In this document: piece by piece, positions 18,696-28,891 of the stretch
Position numbering within the stretch: the stretch's first letter is position 1
Layout of the letters: each line of letters starts with the position of its first letter
NCBI GenBank assembly: GCA_015350385.1
Contig: WNKI01000001.1
Coordinates: 3,511,480-3,575,479 of the forward strand
Source of the DNA: Aculops lycopersici
Taxonomy: Eukaryota; Arthropoda; Arachnida; Trombidiformes; Eriophyidae
DNA: 64,000 nucleotides
Direction: 5' to 3'
Translations under genes and position numbers: made by a program
The notes under the pieces: generated by a model
Databases searched by the model: none
Told to the model about the DNA's origin: nothing
What the model saw: only the letters and a program-made list of their open reading frames with translations

Positions 18696-21308
18696 TCAAT
18701 AAATCGATATGTCGTCGTAGCTGTCGGTTACAACACTCCTGGGTCTAATTTGGTATGTTATTATGTAAACAACTAACATCATGGTCAGCACTAAACCGAT
18801 GACTGCAGCCGCAAGAGCCAACATGAAGAACAGAGGCTGCGTTAAAAGAGGCTCGAAGGTCGACGAGTCCCACTGAAGGTTTGGATGCCAAAGTGCCTCT
18901 AGGGTCGACTCGACAGCCTTGTGAGTTGTATTGTAAATCTCGACAACTTTGTCATAGATTTGCTTCGTTAGATCTGCGTCGTCCAGAAGCGGATTTGCAT
19001 TTGAAGTCTCAAAGGTGCGACCCACAGTCGTCGTTCTATCTACCGGCATTGGTCTCGAAGTTGTTGTTGATGTATACCAAAATGGATGCATGGCGTAATT
19101 TGATTGTTTGGTTGTCGCATCTGGTGGTTGATAGTAGTATGGCACTCTGCTATCGCCAAAGGCAGGTCTCGAGGCTGTTGCCCAAGTCATAAATGGAGGA
19201 GGGTAAGTGATTGGGTCCAATTTCATGATAGATGTAGCCGGCCAAACAACAGGTTTGAATGTAGAAACAACAATCGGTGAACGAGTGGTCACAGGAGCTG
19301 TGGTAGTAATTGGCATAGCAGTTGTAGTTGTTGTAGTCGTGGTAGTTGACGGCATGTAAATGAGTTTGGGCATAGGAGTAGTAGTAGTGGTTGTGGTGGT
19401 AGTGGTAGTGGTAGTGGTAGTAGTAGTGGTGGTGGTATCCACTAACGATTCGAGTTTGTTGACAAACTGAGAGGTTCTCGCCTGCGAGGGTGCAATTGTT
19501 GTAGTTGTAGGTGTAACGCTAGGTGTTTTGATTGATTGTATAGTAGTCGACATGGCTAGAGTATCTGGACCAACCCCATCGTCGTGATCGTCTTCATTTT
19601 CGTCTTCCTCGTTGTCATCCTCATCTTTTGACACCACTCTTGATGGTCTGAAGGTAGTGGTTGTAGTTGTTGTCTTGATAGTCGATATTGCAACTGACAG
19701 TGAAGGCGACAACTTGGTTACCGAGGTTTGAGTCTTGTTGACATTATTGATTTCATCTCGCTCAATATTATCGTCTTCGTCCTCATTATCGTCATCTATC
19801 TCCTCTTCCATATCCTCATCATCTTTGTCGTCCATATCGTCATCAGCCTTATTACTATCCGAATAGTCACCCTCGGTAGGCTTACCAGCAGTTACGGACG
19901 GTTTGGGTTGAGGCGACGCGGTTGCCTTTGTTGGATGAATCGGCTGAGCCAGTGGCCTGTTTGTAGTTGATGGAATACTTTCAGGGACTAGGGTACTAGT
20001 TGATGTTGATGTCTGAAGCTTTTCGCCTGTTTGATTCAATGGACGGACACTAGGTATTGCTGTGACAAATGCCGGACGCTTCGTTGTTAGAGGTCTGATA
20101 TATGTTGTGCTAGATTTGTTTTGGCCATGATCATCAGGATCATGGTCCTCAAAGTTTGTTGTATAATCATTATCTTCATCTTCGTTATCATCCTCGTAAT
20201 CATAGTCACTATCTCCGAGTTTAGTTGCATTTATTCTCATTGGATTCATCGACGATACATTATAGTGACGATGGTGCTTGAAGGTCTCATTCCAAGTTCT
20301 GATCGGTGTAATCAGCGTAGGGTAGATAGTCCCGTTAACAGTCGATGAATTGCTCAATGCTGAGGTAAATTTTGGCTGGTTGGTCAGGGCAGTAAGTAGA
20401 CTAGGATATACCGTTAGATTACTTGGTCGTTGACTAGGTGGTTGACTCGGTGGTAATGTTTGAATAGTTGTGCTGGTTGGAATAGTTATGGGCATTATAG
20501 TTGTATATTCTTTTCTACTAGGAGATACTGTTGGTACAAGGGGTGGAGGTCTGTAAGGTGAATACAGATTTTTATCGTCTACGTTTGCCGGTTTTTTCGT
20601 TGAGTCAAAGATATTGCCACTAGCAGCTAGTGTGGTTTCAAATGGCGAAACTGTAGTCGTCCTATTACGTTGGCTTGAATCTAGCGAGTCTTTGTAGTCA
20701 TAATCATCCTCGTCCTCATCGGCGTCATCCGACCCATCTTCTGTATCATCAAATTTATTTTCCACTCGATGATGAGAAGTAGGTGATATCGGACCGTTGC
20801 CACTTCCTTCCACCAATAGCTCAAAGTTACGATTATAATTGTTAAATGGGTTGGTGGTTGCATTTATTTGACTAGTTGTGGGTGTTAGAGGCGTGTTGCT
20901 ATGTGATGGACTAGGTTGTGACCATTGATTCTCATTGAACTCTTGCATCTCTCTGGCTAGTTGATGTAGCCTATTTCTACTCGTATTCATGTTGCTTTCT
21001 CTACCAGTCTTATGTTTCATTGGAGGGGTTTGTTGCATGGTCGTGTCAATAGACGACGAATTTTGTCCCAATATGGGTGAGGCGATTGCATTATGTTGTA
21101 AACTGTTAATAAGATAGAGTATCGATATGACTTGAGTAATGGCTATTGAAATCATGGCGAGTGTTGATCCTCTCGGCCTTTGGTACAGGTCGTGAGTATT
21201 TTTGAGCAATCCCAAATAGGATGGTTTTTGCATGTTTTGTTCGGCCATGTTGGCTTTAAAGAAGATCGCTTCCTCTGACAACATGAGAACTTCTTCTCTA
21301 GGGGGCAT
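18696..21308 (-). CDS. Acidic, Thr-rich mucin-like protein with two membrane segments
   Basis: Not recognised as a named family. The 870 residues have a short N-terminal tail, a hydrophobic segment at about 48-70 (TLAMISIAITQVISILYLI), about 750 residues of low-complexity Ser/Thr/Pro sequence with Asp/Glu clusters and runs of up to ~20 Thr, and a second strong membrane segment at about 828-852 (FFMLALAAAVIGLVLTMMLV). The tail is short and ends DSYDDISIY, containing a YDDI motif of the YXXPhi endocytic type. Several N-glycosylation sequons lie in the middle region. The likely topology puts both ends in the cytoplasm and the Thr-rich part outside as a glycosylated stalk. It is single exon and convergent with the clathrin-like gene. 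The GTAGTG/GTTGTA microsatellite at 19378-19437 encodes the longest Thr run and is likely length-variable. Coding status is supported by the very long open frame; the function is unknown. Confidence 0.8.
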   Translation of the reverse strand: MPPREEVLMLSEEAIFFKANMAEQNMQKPSYLGLLKNTHDLYQRPRGSTLAMISIAITQVISILYLINSLQHNAIASPILGQNSSSIDTTMQQTPPMKHKTGRESNMNTSRNRLHQLAREMQEFNENQWSQPSPSHSNTPLTPTTSQINATTNPFNNYNRNFELLVEGSGNGPISPTSHHRVENKFDDTEDGSDDADEDEDDYDYKDSLDSSQRNRTTTVSPFETTLAASGNIFDSTKKPANVDDKNLYSPYRPPPLVPTVSPSRKEYTTIMPITIPTSTTIQTLPPSQPPSQRPSNLTVYPSLLTALTNQPKFTSALSNSSTVNGTIYPTLITPIRTWNETFKHHRHYNVSSMNPMRINATKLGDSDYDYEDDNEDEDNDYTTNFEDHDPDDHGQNKSSTTYIRPLTTKRPAFVTAIPSVRPLNQTGEKLQTSTSTSTLVPESIPSTTNRPLAQPIHPTKATASPQPKPSVTAGKPTEGDYSDSNKADDDMDDKDDEDMEEEIDDDNEDEDDNIERDEINNVNKTQTSVTKLSPSLSVAISTIKTTTTTTTFRPSRVVSKDEDDNEEDENEDDHDDGVGPDTLAMSTTIQSIKTPSVTPTTTTIAPSQARTSQFVNKLESLVDTTTTTTTTTTTTTTTTTTTTPMPKLIYMPSTTTTTTTTTAMPITTTAPVTTRSPIVVSTFKPVVWPATSIMKLDPITYPPPFMTWATASRPAFGDSRVPYYYQPPDATTKQSNYAMHPFWYTSTTTSRPMPVDRTTTVGRTFETSNANPLLDDADLTKQIYDKVVEIYNTTHKAVESTLEALWHPNLQWDSSTFEPLLTQPLFFMLALAAAVIGLVLTMMLVVYIITYQIRPRSVVTDSYDDISIY
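19378..19437. repeat. Trinucleotide GTA/GTG/GTT tract encoding poly-Thr
   Basis: About 20 near-perfect GTN units in the plus strand encode the Thr run of the two-TM protein on the minus strand. Imperfect interruption (GTA, GTG, GTT) suggests an older expansion. Confidence 0.8.
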
Positions 21309-22203
21309 AAGTTTCCTTTTGGTCTTTTGATTTTTACTACTTGAATATCATGATTTCAATTGAAAATAGATCCAGGAGTATCCATACAATCTAGACCACT
21401 GGCCACAAAAGCAAAATAGATACCAATAAGGCGTGTCTAATAAGTTGCCACATTGGTTTACGCTTTGTCTTAATCTTGGATTAATTCTCTGCTATCGCAC
21501 TCGATGATAATAATTTAATGTGCCTTTTGATCAAGTGTTTAGGTTTAAATCAATAAGTCATTAAGTTGCCACCATCAAAATGTATCCTAGAGGCTTATGC
21601 TTAGAGAGCAGCAAGTGAATAAAGATGGTCAGACTGTCCCAATTAATGCATGAGCTGTTTTGGTTGTGGGCACTGCAAACTCCGCTGCTGGACAGCACCA
21701 TAAACCAGAGCAGCACACCCAAAGAGAGCAGGGGAGCGAACGCGGACAACGCGCTATCACTTTCCCTTGTTTTGTGTGCTGAAAAATCACAAATGAGTCT
21801 ACTTTCCTCCCCTCTTCTGTGACCGAGAAGCGCGTCCGAAAGTCTACTGTGAAGCTCACGCCGTGTTGTCATTTAATCGGATAGTAGGCGGGTTCAAGCA
21901 ACACGGTGTACATCATATCCGAAACGTTGTGTTGACATCTGCTCTTCCGCGGAACTTCGGGTGAAGCCATGCCCAAATGGCTCCCTCAACCGAGGGCTTC
22001 GGTCCATTGAGCACTAACAGCCCGCGCAAAAAGATTCGCACAATGGTTCCTCACGATGAAGTTTGTGTCTCGTGCAACAACAAACTTTTCTCTCTCGATA
22101 TCCAGATGACTCGAGTCTATATGTTTTAATTCTACCTCTATTTATGTAACCAATTGATTCTACCTCAACTTATTGAATATTATAATTATTATTATTGACT
22201 GAT
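21309..22203. other. Divergent promoter region between the two-TM protein and CHAF1B
   Basis: About 0.9 kb between head-to-head genes. The short overlapping frames at 21561-21872 are mutually exclusive and not protein-like. The last 60 bases are AT-rich (TATTATAATTATTATTATT). No TATA box or RNA gene was identified. Confidence 0.45.
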
Positions 22204-23679
22204 ATGAAGTTATTCACGCCTGAGATATCATGGCACAACAGGTTGCCAGCGCTGGCTTTAGATATCGAACCCTCGCAGGGTACATCACATCGTCTTGCAA
22301 CAGGCGGAACGGATTGCCGCGTCTACATCTGGTCCATCGATATGAAGGGTCAAACACCAGTTATAACTATTAAAGCCGGCCTAAGGCGTCACATGAAATC
22401 GGTAGGTGCCGTTCGATTTTCTGGAAATGGACTATTAGCCTCCGGGGATGACGATGGATACATATACATATGGAAGTATCACGAGGAGACAGTTGATCCA
22501 TCGCCGGCGCACATTGAGGAGGTCGTGCATGATAATTTCAACGACGAGGATGGCTTTCACGATAAGGAAACTTGGAAGCAGGTTCGCGTTCTGCGTGGCC
22601 ACCTCGAGGACATTTGTGATATTGCCTGGTCAAAAGATGGCCAATTCCTATTGTCTGGATCAATAGACAATTCTGCGATTTTATGGGACGCCCTGAAAGG
22701 TTGCAAGCTTTGGTGCTCCACAGCAAAGGGGTATGTTCAGGGCGTTGCAATTGATCCACTTGGTCAGTATATGGCTGCCATGGGTTCAGATCGAACTTTA
22801 AGAGTATTTAATTTTCAAGATAAGCGGCAGCTTTACGCAAACAGACGTATGAACATTAATAAGGGGGCCAATAAGGCCATATTCTCAGATGACACCGTCC
22901 AAACCTTCTGTAGGCGGCTCGACTTCACGCCCGACGGTCAGTATTTGATTGCACCCACTAGTAAGATTGTGGAAAACAAGATAGAGCCCAAAGTCGATAA
23001 TAAATTAGAAACAAAAGTTGAAAACGACGCCGATGCGAATGTGATGAAAGATGAGCCAGTAACTAAGAATGATATTATAGAAATAGACCTAGCAGAGAGA
23101 GAGGACAAGGAAGTAGGGACGAAACAGCAAGACGAGGACGTTGCGCCAGCCAAGAAACCTGTAAAATCCAAGAATGCGATACTGGTCTTCAGTGTAAACT
23201 CATTCTCTAAACCTCTTTACTATTATACAACTGGACGCGAGCCGGCATTGTGTGTCAGATGCTCTCCAAAGGTATACAAGCTTAGAGATGACAACACTTC
23301 GAATCTATGGGGCAAACCATATAGAATGATATTTGCCGTTGCAACGACACGATCTGTTATCATATATGACACGCAACAAGTGACACCCATTGCCTATGCC
23401 TCACAAATGCACTTGGCCCGACTGACTGACTTGGCCTGGTCTAGTGATGGGATCAACCTTATGATTGCATCATATGATGGCTACTGTACCATCATGCAAT
23501 TTGATGATGTAATTGGCGAGGAGGGCGAGATTCCGCCGCCAGAGGAGCCAAAGAAGCTCGATGTTAGTATGGAAGAGCCAAAGAAGGGAACTAAACGTCC
23601 CAAGGTGCAACCGGTGCCAAAAGAGAATCCAATCAAGAAAGAGAAGGTTGATATTAGGTCATTTTTGATTAATAATTAG
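22204..23679 (+). CDS. CHAF1B: Chromatin assembly factor 1 subunit B (CAF-1 p60 / Caf1-105)
   Basis: A 491-residue WD40 protein. CAF-1 deposits newly made H3-H4 on DNA during replication and repair; p60 links it to the chaperone ASF1. The start MKLFTPEISWHNRLPALALD matches the family opening (human MKVITCEIAWHN). WD blades follow: LATGGTDCRVYIW, VRFSGNGLLASGDDDGYIYI, VLRGHLEDICDIAWSKDGQF with LLSGSIDNSAILW, the p60-typical DDTVQTFCRRLDFTPDGQYL, FAVATTRSVIIYDTQQVTPI and DLAWSSDGINLMIASYDGYC. A roughly 70-residue acidic/Lys insert (residues ~258-325) interrupts the propeller, and the C-terminal tail is short, with KKGTKRPKVQP resembling the ASF1-binding B-domain region. The ATG at 22204 is chosen because the reading frame upstream has only a TTG and because the product then begins like its homologues. 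Single exon; convergent with the next gene at 43 bp. Confidence 0.95.
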   Translation: MKLFTPEISWHNRLPALALDIEPSQGTSHRLATGGTDCRVYIWSIDMKGQTPVITIKAGLRRHMKSVGAVRFSGNGLLASGDDDGYIYIWKYHEETVDPSPAHIEEVVHDNFNDEDGFHDKETWKQVRVLRGHLEDICDIAWSKDGQFLLSGSIDNSAILWDALKGCKLWCSTAKGYVQGVAIDPLGQYMAAMGSDRTLRVFNFQDKRQLYANRRMNINKGANKAIFSDDTVQTFCRRLDFTPDGQYLIAPTSKIVENKIEPKVDNKLETKVENDADANVMKDEPVTKNDIIEIDLAEREDKEVGTKQQDEDVAPAKKPVKSKNAILVFSVNSFSKPLYYYTTGREPALCVRCSPKVYKLRDDNTSNLWGKPYRMIFAVATTRSVIIYDTQQVTPIAYASQMHLARLTDLAWSSDGINLMIASYDGYCTIMQFDDVIGEEGEIPPPEEPKKLDVSMEEPKKGTKRPKVQPVPKENPIKKEKVDIRSFLINN

Positions 23680-23722
23680 TCTAGCAAGATGATTATAATG
23701 ATTCAAATGAACACAATGCTTA

Positions 23723-24061
23723 TTACTTTATTGATCTCTTGATCAACTTCAACAAATTGGGTCGGGCAATTGTAACTCTGGCGTTCGAGGCGGCGGCGGC
23801 CGAGTCGTCGCTATCGTAATTCTCGTTTCCGGATTCGTCACCCTGTGGCTGGTATCCTGGCATTATGTCGCTTCCCTCGGCACCAACAACTCCTCTTTCC
23901 CTTGGAGCAGCGTAGTCGTCGTCGCCACCGCCACCAAATCCTCCGTAACCATCATTACCCTGTTGGTTTCCTCCCTCGTCATCGTAATCTTGAGCTTGAA
24001 CTGTGATAAATAACATGGCGGCCACGAGGGCTAGAGCTACTATATATCTTTGACTTGCCAT
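23723..24061 (-). CDS. Small secreted acidic/Gly-rich protein with basic C-terminus
   Basis: A 112-residue protein with a clear signal peptide (MASQRYIVALALVAAMLFIT, cleavage likely after VQA at ~23). The mature part is Asp/Gly/Gln-rich and acidic (residues 24-90), followed by a basic, partly amphipathic C-terminus (ARPNLLKLIKRSIK). It has no cysteines. Its family is not recognised. The layout of signal, acidic stretch and cationic end resembles precursors of cationic peptides, but a cuticle or silk-like secreted protein is equally possible. A good TATA box lies 118 bases upstream. The stop codon overlaps a poly(A) hexamer (AATAAA in TCA ATA AAG TAA), implying a very short 3' UTR next to the convergent CHAF1B end. 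Confidence 0.75.
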   Translation of the reverse strand: MASQRYIVALALVAAMLFITVQAQDYDDEGGNQQGNDGYGGFGGGGDDDYAAPRERGVVGAEGSDIMPGYQPQGDESGNENYDSDDSAAAASNARVTIARPNLLKLIKRSIK

Positions 24062-24178
24062 CTTGATCTTTGGTTGCTGTTTCTGGTTTTGTTTTCTTTA
24101 GTTTGTTTTGCTTGTTGTTGATGATGCTCGGTGGATTGCTTGTTGCGATCTGTGATCCCTAAGAACCCGGCCGCCCTC

Positions 24179-24186
24179 TATTTATA
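24179..24186 (-). promoter_or_regulatory. TATA box (TATAAATA) of the small secreted protein gene
   Basis: On the minus strand the sequence reads AGGGTATAAATAGAGGG, a near-ideal TATA element. Transcription would start near 24150, giving a leader of about 90 bases before the ATG at 24061. This supports high-level regulated expression of the gene. Confidence 0.75.
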
Positions 24187-25002
24187 CCCTAAAAAGCCAG
24201 CGTGAAATTTCAATAGAAAGGCTAAGCACAGAAGGAGAGAGTTTATCGAATCTTACAAGTGGTCGGCGCCTATCCAAAAGCAATAGCGATAGCATTAGTC
24301 AAAGGTGTCGTAAGTGTTTCAAGTAGAACACACCAATTTGCCTAACTTCGAGCTTGAGCTTTTAGACCACCGAACCAGAACCTCTACTCCTTTACCTGCC
24401 AGGTAACCAGTTGGCTCACCAAGCAACCAGCGAGTTTACTAGTCGGCCACAACGGGCAAGGATTTCCGGACACACACACACATGAAAGCAACTAACTAGC
24501 ATACAATGACTTGAGGTTGGGCGGTTTAAAGTTTTGTCTAGCAGACAGGAGAAAGAGTTGAAAGAGTGCAAGTTAGAGATACACTTGTTTAAGGTAGACG
24601 AAGAATAACAACAAGAACTACAACAACAATAACAGCGGCAAAAGTCGACACTGTTGAGTTTACAACAGACAGGTAACACGAGCTAGTCTTTAGGATCCGA
24701 GATTCGAAATTGACAGGACCCACCTGTGAGATTATGTGTTTGTGACATAAGCTGTTGTAGTTGCTCACTAGCCTTTTGCCTTTAACTTGATGTTGAGCGA
24801 AGAAAGCATTAGTGCCATTCAGTCCCTATGACTGGATGGCTAGAGGGAGGGGAGATTTATTGTTGGTGGCATTGATTTTGTCATAGTAGCCAGCAAAGAC
24901 TCAGTCAGTCAATCTAACTGTACATTTAGAAACAGCAAAGTCGACCAAGTTTTTAGGAACCACTCAACGGCGGCGGCCACTCTGCACTAACAAACCACAA
25001 GG

Positions 25003-25038
25003 TAGGTAGTGTGGGTGCCACAGTTACCACACTACCTA
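25003..25038. repeat. Perfect 12-bp inverted repeat, 12-nt loop
   Basis: TAGGTAGTGTGG (25003-25014) is repeated as CCACACTACCTA (25027-25038). It could form a hairpin or a cruciform; no function is assigned. Confidence 0.7.
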
Positions 25039-25175
25039 ACTACGAAACAACCAACTACCAACTAGAATAACACAAGCTGACCCAAGGCGATCGATTTGCC
25101 TCCGTTACGTTATCATTATTTTTATTATTATGTTAAGCCATGTTATATATATTATGGTCCAAATTGCCGTTGGTG

Positions 25176-25196
25176 TTGGCGGCCTGTGGCCGCCAA
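25176..25196. repeat. Perfect 9-bp GC-rich palindrome with 3-nt spacer
   Basis: TTGGCGGCC TGT GGCCGCCAA. It could be a dyad protein-binding site or a small hairpin. It lies in the gene-poor stretch, 138 bases after the previous inverted repeat. Confidence 0.6.
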
Positions 25197-27335
25197 AATC
25201 AACAGTTTGCTTGAAGGGAGTGCGTCAAATTGGTTAGCTAGTTATTGAGTCGAGAGAATTTGAAGTTTAGCCTTCGACTTTTCGAAGAGTGGAATCAACA
25301 GTTACTGTTGCTCGAAAACAATGTAGCAACTATGTTGCCGTAGATCAAAGCTAATGGAAAGAATCTAAGGCAATTGCTCGCCTAAGATCCTTGTGGTTAC
25401 CTGTCCTTAGCCTGGCTTCAGTTTCGCCAACCACCTGCAGCCAGCCGGCCACCTATTATTAGGCTTCCCTTGTGAGCAATCTACTGGCTAACGGTGTTGG
25501 TGGTGGCGGCTGTGGTGGTGGTGGTGTTGCAGATTTTTAATAGTAAGCAAGGCGAACGAAGTGCAAATGTTACGTAACTGCCATTACGTCTCATGGGCAG
25601 TCGGTGGTGGAGGTAGCGTAACTACTGTTGACGTCGGACCCTTGAGAGCTGCAATCATCGCACTTGCTGCATCGTGTTCCTTTCTAGTCATTGGTAGTCA
25701 GTGTCCATTGTGTTCATGTTGGAGTTGTTGTTTCTCTTGCTCTCACCTCCTGCCCAACATTCACTTTCACTGTCACCCTGGCCACAAACAGAACGAGAAA
25801 TAACCGGCAACAGCAGCCATATATCGAATCTTGCGACGCCCAAATTTAGATTCCGCCTTGCGCGACTCACTTGCCCAACTATCGCACTTAGATCACAAGG
25901 TGAGCTCGGCGTAGCTCACCTTTGACAATCGTCTTTGGTCTCGGGGTAACGCGAGCTTGGCAACTCGTGAGTTCGGACTATTGTTGCCAGTGGCACCCCA
26001 GGGTCGCGGATGGTTGAATTATGGCCGCTGCTGCAAGTGGGTGAGAGGAAGTCTAAATTTAGCTTTCCGTCGTGTTTGTCGTCGTCGCAGTCTTCGTCGT
26101 GATTACGGTGTGTAACCAATATGATTTTATTGCCTAGTAAACATCGGCGTCTCCGGCCGAGTGGCCAAGTTAGCAGCGAGAGTTACTTTGAAAGCCTGTA
26201 GCAATCAAATTGCCGATGATAATAATAACAATAATTTTGCGTTTGTTTCTTTTCTCTCCCTCTCTTGGTTTTGGTCTTGGAAAGTTCTTTTAATGGCGCC
26301 AAGACACGAACTGCTCATTGAATTGCTCACCGAGACTCAACTCAGGTGCGATTTGTATATGTTGTCAGCTTTCATGTTTGCTCATGGAATCTTCGAAGTG
26401 CTCCACAGACTAACTGACTGTCTAGCTAACTGCATGTATGACTCCATCCAGGTTCTCTGCTCAATGTTTGCATGACGCCGCCATGCCTAATGTGCCTGCT
26501 AGCAGTTATAACGGAAGGGCGACCGTTATTATATTCGGTCAGCAATATACTAGCCGTCTGCCGAACGAATCCAAGATTTATATTATTATTATCATGGTTA
26601 TTACCTCGCCGTTTCCATGTCATGGTGCTACTCATAGGTTTTGCAAGCAGAGAACAACAAGTGGTTGCGTGTCTCGGCGAGCCTTGTTTGAATGCAGACT
26701 CATCGACAATCATCAGCATCAAGAATCGAGGTGCGCTCTCTCTCTCCCCCTTTCTCTCTATACTGCATGCCTCAAGTGGTTGCCTCGAGGTCGGGTCGTA
26801 TCAGATAGTCTTTTTAACTTCCAATCGTCCACCATCCTTTTCTTGCGGCAAGAGCAAAAGCAGCATCAGCGGCAATGGCAAAAAACTCGAATACACTAGC
26901 CTGTATATTTGCTCAATGAAACCTCATCGAACTCTCCATCGAGCTCTCTATTTTTCTACTGCCGTTACCTCGAACCTAACCGCTAAGGTGCAATGCTACA
27001 TCGGCAATCTGAGTATACCATCGGTGGATGGTCGCCATTCACCACGGCCATTGTTCTCACTGTCCGCGTTGCCCGAGGATTTCGGTGGTTGGAGAGTTCT
27101 TTGCGTTCGTGTCCTGACCATTGGCTAGCTAGAGCGAAAGGTCACCGGCACTTGTGCATAATAATGTCCAATTTTTTCTCTTCTTCTGTCCACCTCCCGA
27201 CTTTAAGTTCAAACTCTCGCTTCTTGCTTGAATTCCAGTGATTGCTTCCATCATTATGCCAATCTTTGGACAGCAGCAGTTTAACTCCACTCCTTCGCAT
27301 GTTCAATATGCGAGCTGATGAGATCTGATCTGATC

Positions 27336-27384
27336 GAATAGAATAGAATAGAATAGAATTGAATTGAATTGAATTGAATAGAAC
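27336..27384. repeat. Pentanucleotide microsatellite (GAATA)n/(GAATT)n
   Basis: About four GAATA units are followed by about four GAATT units and one GAATA. This is a simple-sequence repeat just downstream of the minus-strand 489-residue gene. Confidence 0.85.
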
Positions 27385-27421
27385 AGATATAAAGTAAGGA
27401 CAACTCACAAGCTTACCAAAT

Positions 27422-28891
27422 CTACAGGTTGCTTATGGCTGTCTTAACAAACTCCTTGAGCACGTCTGCAATCTCAGATTGCGCGTCCAGTTTTTTGCGG
27501 CTTGTGGTTCCATCTGAGCCACTCGATCCGCTCGAACTCAATGCCGAGGAGCCGCCTTGTTTTCCTACTATATCCTTTAGGGCTAAATCTAAAAAGTAGC
27601 GAAGGAAAACTTTGGAAAGTTCTACAAACAGGTAATTCCATTCAGCTTTCTTTAAGATTCTATTCCACATTCTTCTTTTTTGTCTCGGCTCGATGCTATC
27701 CGTTGAGAGTTGAGTGTTTCGACTTTCTCCCTCTTTGCTACTCGTTTGCTTACCATTATTATTACTATTACCATTATTATTATTGTTACCATTATTGTTG
27801 CCGTTGTTATCCGAATCAACTGATTCGGCTGGTTTATCTTGTGCAAGTGGCTCAACTCCAGAGGTCATATCGGCCATTCGACCTTCGCGTTGAGCATCAA
27901 GATTCGATTGAGATTTGGGGGCGTTGGAGGCAATAGTATTACTCATAACTAACATTGGACTGTGAATAGAATGATGACTTATGGGCAACTCGTTACCTGT
28001 TGTCGGATGTTCGGGATCTTGGTTGGTCACGGACTCAATTTGAATGGCTTTCGTTGAGGCCAGTCCCATTTCGTAGAACATAGGTCGAGTTATTTGCCTG
28101 TTCAAGGTTGGCGTTGTGGCTACCAAGTTGCCGAGATAAATCCCTTGACTTGAATCTGGCTTCTGAATTTGACTTTGGCTCTGACTTGGATTCTTAATCA
28201 GATCTTGATTCTGTGCTACAGAGGAATCAAAATTAACAAGTGGTACCTTGGTGGTCTGCTGCTGACTCTGTTGTAAGTTGTCATTTTCGGGGTTCCAATA
28301 TGGTTGCCATCCGTTTGATTGTCTTTGTAGCTGTTGGTATTGATTATGAGGCTCAATGGTGCTGGTCAATGGAGTTTGTTGATGAGCCCTTGATTGTATA
28401 ACATTGTTATCATTGCTAATATTGTTGATATTGTTGTTATTCATTTGATTTGGCGATGATTGCATATGCTGCCTCTGCTCTCTTTCTAGATGCAGCAACA
28501 GGTGGCTCAGATATTGGTGGTAGTTTCCCAGTGTGTTTACATGCTTAATTGGGTATTGATGACTAGTTGCTAGAGATTGAAGAGCACTAACTCCAAATAG
28601 TAGGATGGTGGAGGTGAGCGATATGAGTACAATCTTTTTTGCTCCGATCAATTTCATGGGCTGATCCGATTTCCGTCTCCTATTTGTGGCTCGGTTTTCT
28701 TTCTTGACTTCTATCTTCTTTGTGTCATCATTTTCTTCGTTCTTAAAACTATCACTTTTTGCCATCCTATCTATTGACATCTTCTCTGGAGATTCGCGCC
28801 TCTGATTCTCGCTGGTGCCGGCGCCACAGTTGGCTTCTTGCAGTCGCATCTCGATACTTGGACACAAGTTGCTCATATTATGGTGAAACAT
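27422..28891 (-). CDS. Putative type II membrane protein, Gln/Asn-rich, unknown family
   Basis: A 489-residue open frame. It has a charged cytoplasmic N-terminus with many Lys/Arg/Glu, one membrane segment at about 84-107 (GAKKIVLISLTSTILLFGVS), then a long Gln/Asn/Ser-rich region with an Asn/Gly run. Near residue 400 a furin-like RQKRR site precedes a more ordered C-terminal piece of about 86 residues with an amphipathic or hydrophobic stretch (WNYLFVELSKVFLRYFLDLA). The layout (cytoplasmic tail, anchor, disordered stalk, dibasic site, C-terminal module) resembles shed type II ligands, but no TNF or other fold is recognisable. Single exon as read; an alternative start is Met6. Its neighbour at 30.8-31.7 kb on the same strand is another type II protein, perhaps coincidentally. 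Confidence 0.65.
   Translation of the reverse strand: MFHHNMSNLCPSIEMRLQEANCGAGTSENQRRESPEKMSIDRMAKSDSFKNEENDDTKKIEVKKENRATNRRRKSDQPMKLIGAKKIVLISLTSTILLFGVSALQSLATSHQYPIKHVNTLGNYHQYLSHLLLHLEREQRQHMQSSPNQMNNNNINNISNDNNVIQSRAHQQTPLTSTIEPHNQYQQLQRQSNGWQPYWNPENDNLQQSQQQTTKVPLVNFDSSVAQNQDLIKNPSQSQSQIQKPDSSQGIYLGNLVATTPTLNRQITRPMFYEMGLASTKAIQIESVTNQDPEHPTTGNELPISHHSIHSPMLVMSNTIASNAPKSQSNLDAQREGRMADMTSGVEPLAQDKPAESVDSDNNGNNNGNNNNNGNSNNNGKQTSSKEGESRNTQLSTDSIEPRQKRRMWNRILKKAEWNYLFVELSKVFLRYFLDLALKDIVGKQGGSSALSSSGSSGSDGTTSRKKLDAQSEIADVLKEFVKTAISNL

Larger units (their letters stand above)
24187..27421. other. Gene-poor intergenic region
   Basis: About 3.2 kb with no supported gene. It contains two perfect inverted repeats (25003-25038 and 25176-25196), CA/CAA microsatellites, and a pentanucleotide satellite at 27336-27384. 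Open frames at 26161-27128 on the plus strand overlap in several frames and have no recognisable domain. Confidence 0.5.

Noticed and set aside
26150..26200. tRNA-like start (GGCCGAGTGGCC, reminiscent of tRNA-Leu/Ser D arm)
   Set aside because: No T-loop GGTTCGANTCC or matching acceptor stem follows within 100 bases.
26161..27128. Overlapping plus-strand frames (104, 153, 218 codons)
   Set aside because: Different frames cover the same DNA, with Ser/Leu/Arg-rich random composition; no splice or homology support.
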